Source of the DNA: Candidatus Saccharibacteria bacterium UBA5170
GTDB lineage: Bacteria > Patescibacteriota > Saccharimonadia > Saccharimonadales > Saccharimonadaceae
Reading direction: 5' to 3'
Length of the DNA stretch: 64,000 nucleotides
Assembly (NCBI GenBank): GCA_002413425.1
Contig: DHWY01000003.1
Coordinates: 9,838-73,837 of the forward strand
The notes below the pieces were generated by a model. The model was not told the origin of the DNA. It made no database searches and saw only the letters and a program-made list of their open reading frames with translations. Shown one piece after another: positions 61,420-64,000 of this stretch (position 1 is the first letter of the stretch; every line of letters starts with the position of its first letter). Both the position numbers and the translations under genes were made by a program.

Positions 61420-62058
61420 TGCGGGTTTGCTGTCAATTGAATGCCAAACGTACCAACTAGCAATTGACTCGTAAGGATGCCAGTTATTATCACCCGCAAT
61501 TCGTTCGATGTCGCCAATCGTCGGCACGTTCGCCATTCCATAGAGCCTTTGAATACCGTTTTTTATACCTAAATCACCACTCGGTAATACGTCCAGCCGT
61601 CCCATACAAAATATTAAAAACATATGGACGGTCCACGAACCAACACCTTTTATCTGAATCAGTTCAGCGGTAACGGCGTCGTTCGACAAGCTGTCGAGAT
61701 GATTAAAGCGAACCGTCCCGTCGAGTACTTTCCTGGCGATATCTTGAATATAGCTAGCTTTTTGGCGCGATAAGCCAGCCGTTCGCAGCCCATCGATATC
61801 TTTTTCAAGAATCTGATCCGGTGTCGGGAAGTCACTGCCCCTAAACAGCCCAACGAATCGCTTTAAGATAGTTGCCGCTGCTTTAACGCTCAGTTGTTGA
61901 GAAATAATGCTTTCAACAAGCTCTTGGTAGTAGTTTTTATGGGGTGTAATTGTTGCAATGCCTGCAGCCTCTATTATGGGCGCCAAGACGGGGTCGTAGC
62001 TCGACAAGTGTTTGGCAGCCAGACTAAGAGTTTTTGGGGTAGCGACTTCAAATACCAT
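61414..62058 (-). CDS. alkA: DNA-3-methyladenine glycosylase II (AlkA-like)
   Basis: 214 aa. The helix-hairpin-helix reads IQIKGVGSWTVHMFLIF and the catalytic Asp lies in LPSGDLGIKNGIQRLYG. ELVESIISQQLSVKAAATIL opens the HhH-GPD fold. It removes alkylated bases such as 3-methyladenine. The N-terminal TBP-like domain of the Escherichia coli enzyme is missing, as in shorter homologues. It is last of the msrA-MBL-alkA set, each gene a few nt from the next. Confidence 0.88.
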   Translation of the reverse strand: MVFEVATPKTLSLAAKHLSSYDPVLAPIIEAAGIATITPHKNYYQELVESIISQQLSVKAAATILKRFVGLFRGSDFPTPDQILEKDIDGLRTAGLSRQKASYIQDIARKVLDGTVRFNHLDSLSNDAVTAELIQIKGVGSWTVHMFLIFCMGRLDVLPSGDLGIKNGIQRLYGMANVPTIGDIERIAGDNNWHPYESIASWYVWHSIDSKPAL

Positions 62059-62064
62059 ATTGCC

Positions 62065-62697
62065 TTAGACTGTAATTGACAGGCCGTCGATTCGTTTATA
62101 TTCGGCACCAACTTTTTTGGCGATTGTTGGCAGTAGGTAATCAGGGAGGGATTTACCAATGTCCGATAGCACGGCGTCATGAGTCGGGAAGGCGAGTAGC
62201 GGTTTAGTAGCGGTCAGAAAATCCATCGCTTCACTCAGCTTGAGCCACGGGGCTCCCACAGGGAGCGCTAGGACGTCGACTGGTGTATTTGGTAGCGTGA
62301 ATGAGTCTCCTGGATAATAGACCGTATCGTTAATCAGGACGCCAAGGTTATCAATCAACGGTATGGTGGCGTGGATGAGGGCATGTTTGCCACCAAAGAA
62401 CTTGAGTACAAAAGGTCCTATTTCTAGTTTGTCACCCGGACGAACGGCTGATGATTTGTGGTCGGGCATTTTCTCGACAACGCTCGAAAGCGATACCAAG
62501 ACTGCATTCGGATTCTTATCAAAAATTGCCTCCAATGTGGCGGGCTCGAAATGATCAGTGTGTTCATGTGTTACAACAATCACCGCGATATTGTTGGTGA
62601 CGACGAAATTTTTAGAGAAGGTACCGGGATCGACAACTAGCACTTCACCAGCGGTCTCGAGCGTAAAACAAGCGTGTTCATATTTAGTTAGTTTCAT
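62065..62697 (-). CDS. Metallo-beta-lactamase-fold hydrolase (UlaG-like)
   Basis: 210 aa. VVTHEHTDHFEP is the H-x-H-x-D-H zinc motif. GEVLVVDPGTF, FGGKHALIH and YYPGDSFTLP complete the fold, and FPTHDAVLS supplies the last His. The family includes UlaG-type lactonases and small-molecule hydrolases; the substrate is unknown. The start overlaps the msrA stop by 4 nt, so it is translated with msrA. Confidence 0.88.
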   Translation of the reverse strand: MKLTKYEHACFTLETAGEVLVVDPGTFSKNFVVTNNIAVIVVTHEHTDHFEPATLEAIFDKNPNAVLVSLSSVVEKMPDHKSSAVRPGDKLEIGPFVLKFFGGKHALIHATIPLIDNLGVLINDTVYYPGDSFTLPNTPVDVLALPVGAPWLKLSEAMDFLTATKPLLAFPTHDAVLSDIGKSLPDYLLPTIAKKVGAEYKRIDGLSITV

Positions 62698-63227
62698 ACC
62701 TCAACCTCCTTAAACCACTGCGTATAGGTGGCTCGCGCTTTAATAATTTTTGGCAGGATAATGATTGAACAATAGCTATTTCCTGGATTTTTATCAAAGT
62801 AATCTTGATGTTCGTCTTCGGCCGGATAGAATTCATTAAGGGGAGACAGCTCAGTGACAATGTTATTACCCCAGTGACTTTTGGCTCGCTGAAGCGCGGC
62901 CGCAAATTCTGCTTCTTGGGCTTGGTCGTTGTAGAACATCGCCGACCGATACTCCGTGCCCTCGTCGGCCCCCTGCCGGTTAAGGGTCGTCGGGTCGTGA
63001 ACCAGAAAGAAAATATCGAGAATAACCTCTTTTGGGATGACTGTCTCGTCAAAAGTAACCCGTACAGCCTCAGCGTGTCCGGTGTTGCCTGAGGTAACTT
63101 GATAGTAGATTGGCTCGTCGCCGTAGCCGCCTGTATAGCCGGAGACAACGTCAACGACGCCTTGCAGTCGCCGATATAGGGCGTCTAGGCACCAGAAGCA
63201 TCCTCCTGCTAGTACGTATGTTGCCAT
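62694..63227 (-). CDS. msrA: Peptide methionine sulfoxide reductase A
   Basis: 177 aa from MATYVLAGGCFWC. A longer frame exists, but residues before this Met have no homology and a TATAAT lies 6 nt upstream. GGCFWCLDALYRRLQGV holds the catalytic Cys, followed by VVSGYTGG, YRSAMFYND and FYPAEDEHQDYF. It reduces methionine-S-sulfoxide in oxidised proteins. It is divergent from the MutY-like gene. Confidence 0.95.
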   Translation of the reverse strand: MATYVLAGGCFWCLDALYRRLQGVVDVVSGYTGGYGDEPIYYQVTSGNTGHAEAVRVTFDETVIPKEVILDIFFLVHDPTTLNRQGADEGTEYRSAMFYNDQAQEAEFAAALQRAKSHWGNNIVTELSPLNEFYPAEDEHQDYFDKNPGNSYCSIIILPKIIKARATYTQWFKEVEV

Positions 63228-63233
63228 AGTTTT

Positions 63234-63239
63234 ATTATA
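63234..63239 (-). promoter_or_regulatory. msrA -10 (TATAAT), leaderless
   Basis: Minus-strand TATAAT ends 6 nt before the msrA ATG. It is 6 nt from the rightward -10 at 63246-63251. Confidence 0.6.
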
Positions 63240-63245
63240 CGCCGT

Positions 63246-63251
63246 TATACT
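63246..63251 (+). promoter_or_regulatory. mutY -10 (TATACT), leaderless
   Basis: TATACT ends 6 nt before the GTG at 63258. GAGAGG also lies there but directly abuts the start. Confidence 0.55.
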
Positions 63252-63257
63252 AGAGAG

Positions 63258-64000
63258 GTGAATACGGATGATTTTCAAGCTCTGGTGTGGCAACGGGGCC
63301 GCAAGCTATACCGCGCTATGCCGTGGAGGGACAACACTGATCCTTTCCTTGTGCTTGTGAGCGAGTTGATGCTGCAACAAACTCAAGTCGAGCGGGTAAT
63401 CCCAAAGTTTAGTAGCTTTATTGCGCGTTTTCCTGACGTCTTTAGTCTCGCTTCGGCCTCACTGGCCGATGTGTTGATTGCCTGGAGCGGCCTTGGTTAT
63501 AATCGTCGCGCCAAGTATCTCCACCTCGCAGCCAAGAAAATTGTCGCTGATTTCGGCGGCCTGGTTCCACACACCCAGGCAGAATTAGTCAGCCTGCCGG
63601 GAGTTGGTCCAAATACCGCTGCCGCCGTGCTGGCCTACGGGTTCAATCAACCAGTTGTCTTTGTCGAGACGAATATTCGCAGCGTGTATTTTTATCATTT
63701 TTTTGAGGACGTGACGAGCGTCAACGACCAAGAGCTCCGTGAAGTCGTCCGGACCACGCTCGATAGTGCCCAGCCGCAGCGGTGGTACTGGGCGTTGATG
63801 GATTATGGCAACTCCCTGAAACGTCAGGGAGATGGGCCTATTTCTAAAAGTTCGCATTATAAAAAACAAACACCGCTCAAAGGTAGCCTGCGCGAGGTTC
63901 GGGGCCAGATTCTTCGCCGACTGACGAGGAGTGACGCGACTGAAGCCGAGCTAAGAAAAGAACTGGTGGCCGATAATCGTTTTGCAACTGCGCTGGAAGA
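63258..64000 (+). CDS. mutY: MutY-like adenine glycosylase, partial, without iron-sulfur cluster
   Basis: Runs off the window end; 247 codons are visible from GTG 63258. SELMLQQTQVERVIPKF has the catalytic Glu region and LPGVGPNTAAAVLAYGF is the helix-hairpin-helix. The position of the catalytic Asp reads FVETNIRSVY, with Glu in place of Asp. The four cluster Cys expected after MDYGNSLKRQG are all absent. The family removes A opposite 8-oxoG. Loss of the cluster is known in some other bacteria. The C-terminal MutT-like domain is not visible. Confidence 0.8.
   Translation, partial: MNTDDFQALVWQRGRKLYRAMPWRDNTDPFLVLVSELMLQQTQVERVIPKFSSFIARFPDVFSLASASLADVLIAWSGLGYNRRAKYLHLAAKKIVADFGGLVPHTQAELVSLPGVGPNTAAAVLAYGFNQPVVFVETNIRSVYFYHFFEDVTSVNDQELREVVRTTLDSAQPQRWYWALMDYGNSLKRQGDGPISKSSHYKKQTPLKGSLREVRGQILRRLTRSDATEAELRKELVADNRFATALE

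Noticed and set aside
62684..63154. 156-aa minus-strand ORF overlapping msrA
   Set aside because: Frame-shifted shadow of msrA.

Overview
The window looks like a chromosomal segment of a Patescibacteria/CPR bacterium, most probably a Candidatus Saccharibacteria (TM7) lineage. This is inferred from gene content, since no rRNA is present. The supporting signs are a conjugation-type secretion locus rich in cell-wall hydrolases, fused or minimised enzymes (RfbC-RfbD fusion, AccD-AccA-like fusion, LexA-like DNA-binding domain without its protease, cluster-less MutY), an archaeal-type AspRS, and many glycosyltransferases in place of biosynthetic pathways. Standard code 11 fits every gene.

Layout. 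1-5.0 kb: end of a type IV secretion-like operon (VirB4 C-terminus, a 923-aa membrane protein with a VanY peptidase tail, a lysozyme/CHAP-type protein, a PEGA protein). 5.0-11.1 kb: the replication origin, with recF-dnaN-dnaA running left and rpmH-rnpA-yidC-khpB running right of a DnaA-box region at about 8.84-9.09 kb. 11.1-16.7 kb: a small glycosyltransferase/GtrA operon, sucCD, and a GT2 gene. 16.7-28.1 kb: an AT-rich surface-polysaccharide island with a Wzm/Wzt exporter, methyltransferase, GT2 enzymes, a large secreted Ig-repeat protein and a polytopic membrane protein. 28.1-45.7 kb: dTDP-rhamnose genes (rfbA, rfbCD, rfbB), a Nudix hydrolase, an internally deleted manC remnant, glmS, further glycosyltransferases, a WbaP-like initiating transferase, a Wzy/ligase-like protein, a LexA-like repressor and a beta-lactamase-fold hydrolase. 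45.85 kb: tRNA-Asn. 46-52.5 kb: an AT-rich accessory stretch divided by short sequences resembling tRNA 3' ends, each followed by a terminator. 53.1-64 kb: housekeeping genes (purA, inositol-phosphatase family, AbrB + MFS exporter, DsbA-like, CBS protein, aspS, alkA, MBL hydrolase, msrA, mutY).

How the genes work together. Most of 11-45 kb can be read as one envelope-glycan programme: dTDP-rhamnose and amino-sugar supply (RfbABCD, GlmS), initiation on a lipid carrier (WbaP-like), chain building by GT2/GT4/GT-C enzymes, flipping/export (Wzm/Wzt, GtrA- and LPG-synthase-like proteins), and polymerisation or ligation (Wzy-like).

The most striking global signal is promoter architecture. At about 18 starts a clear -10 hexamer (often extended TGn) ends only 6-10 nt before the start codon, usually with no Shine-Dalgarno, implying leaderless mRNAs. 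Other genes (dnaA, dnaN, rfbA, glmS, the abrB-like gene, 52525, 52869) have ordinary Shine-Dalgarno leaders.
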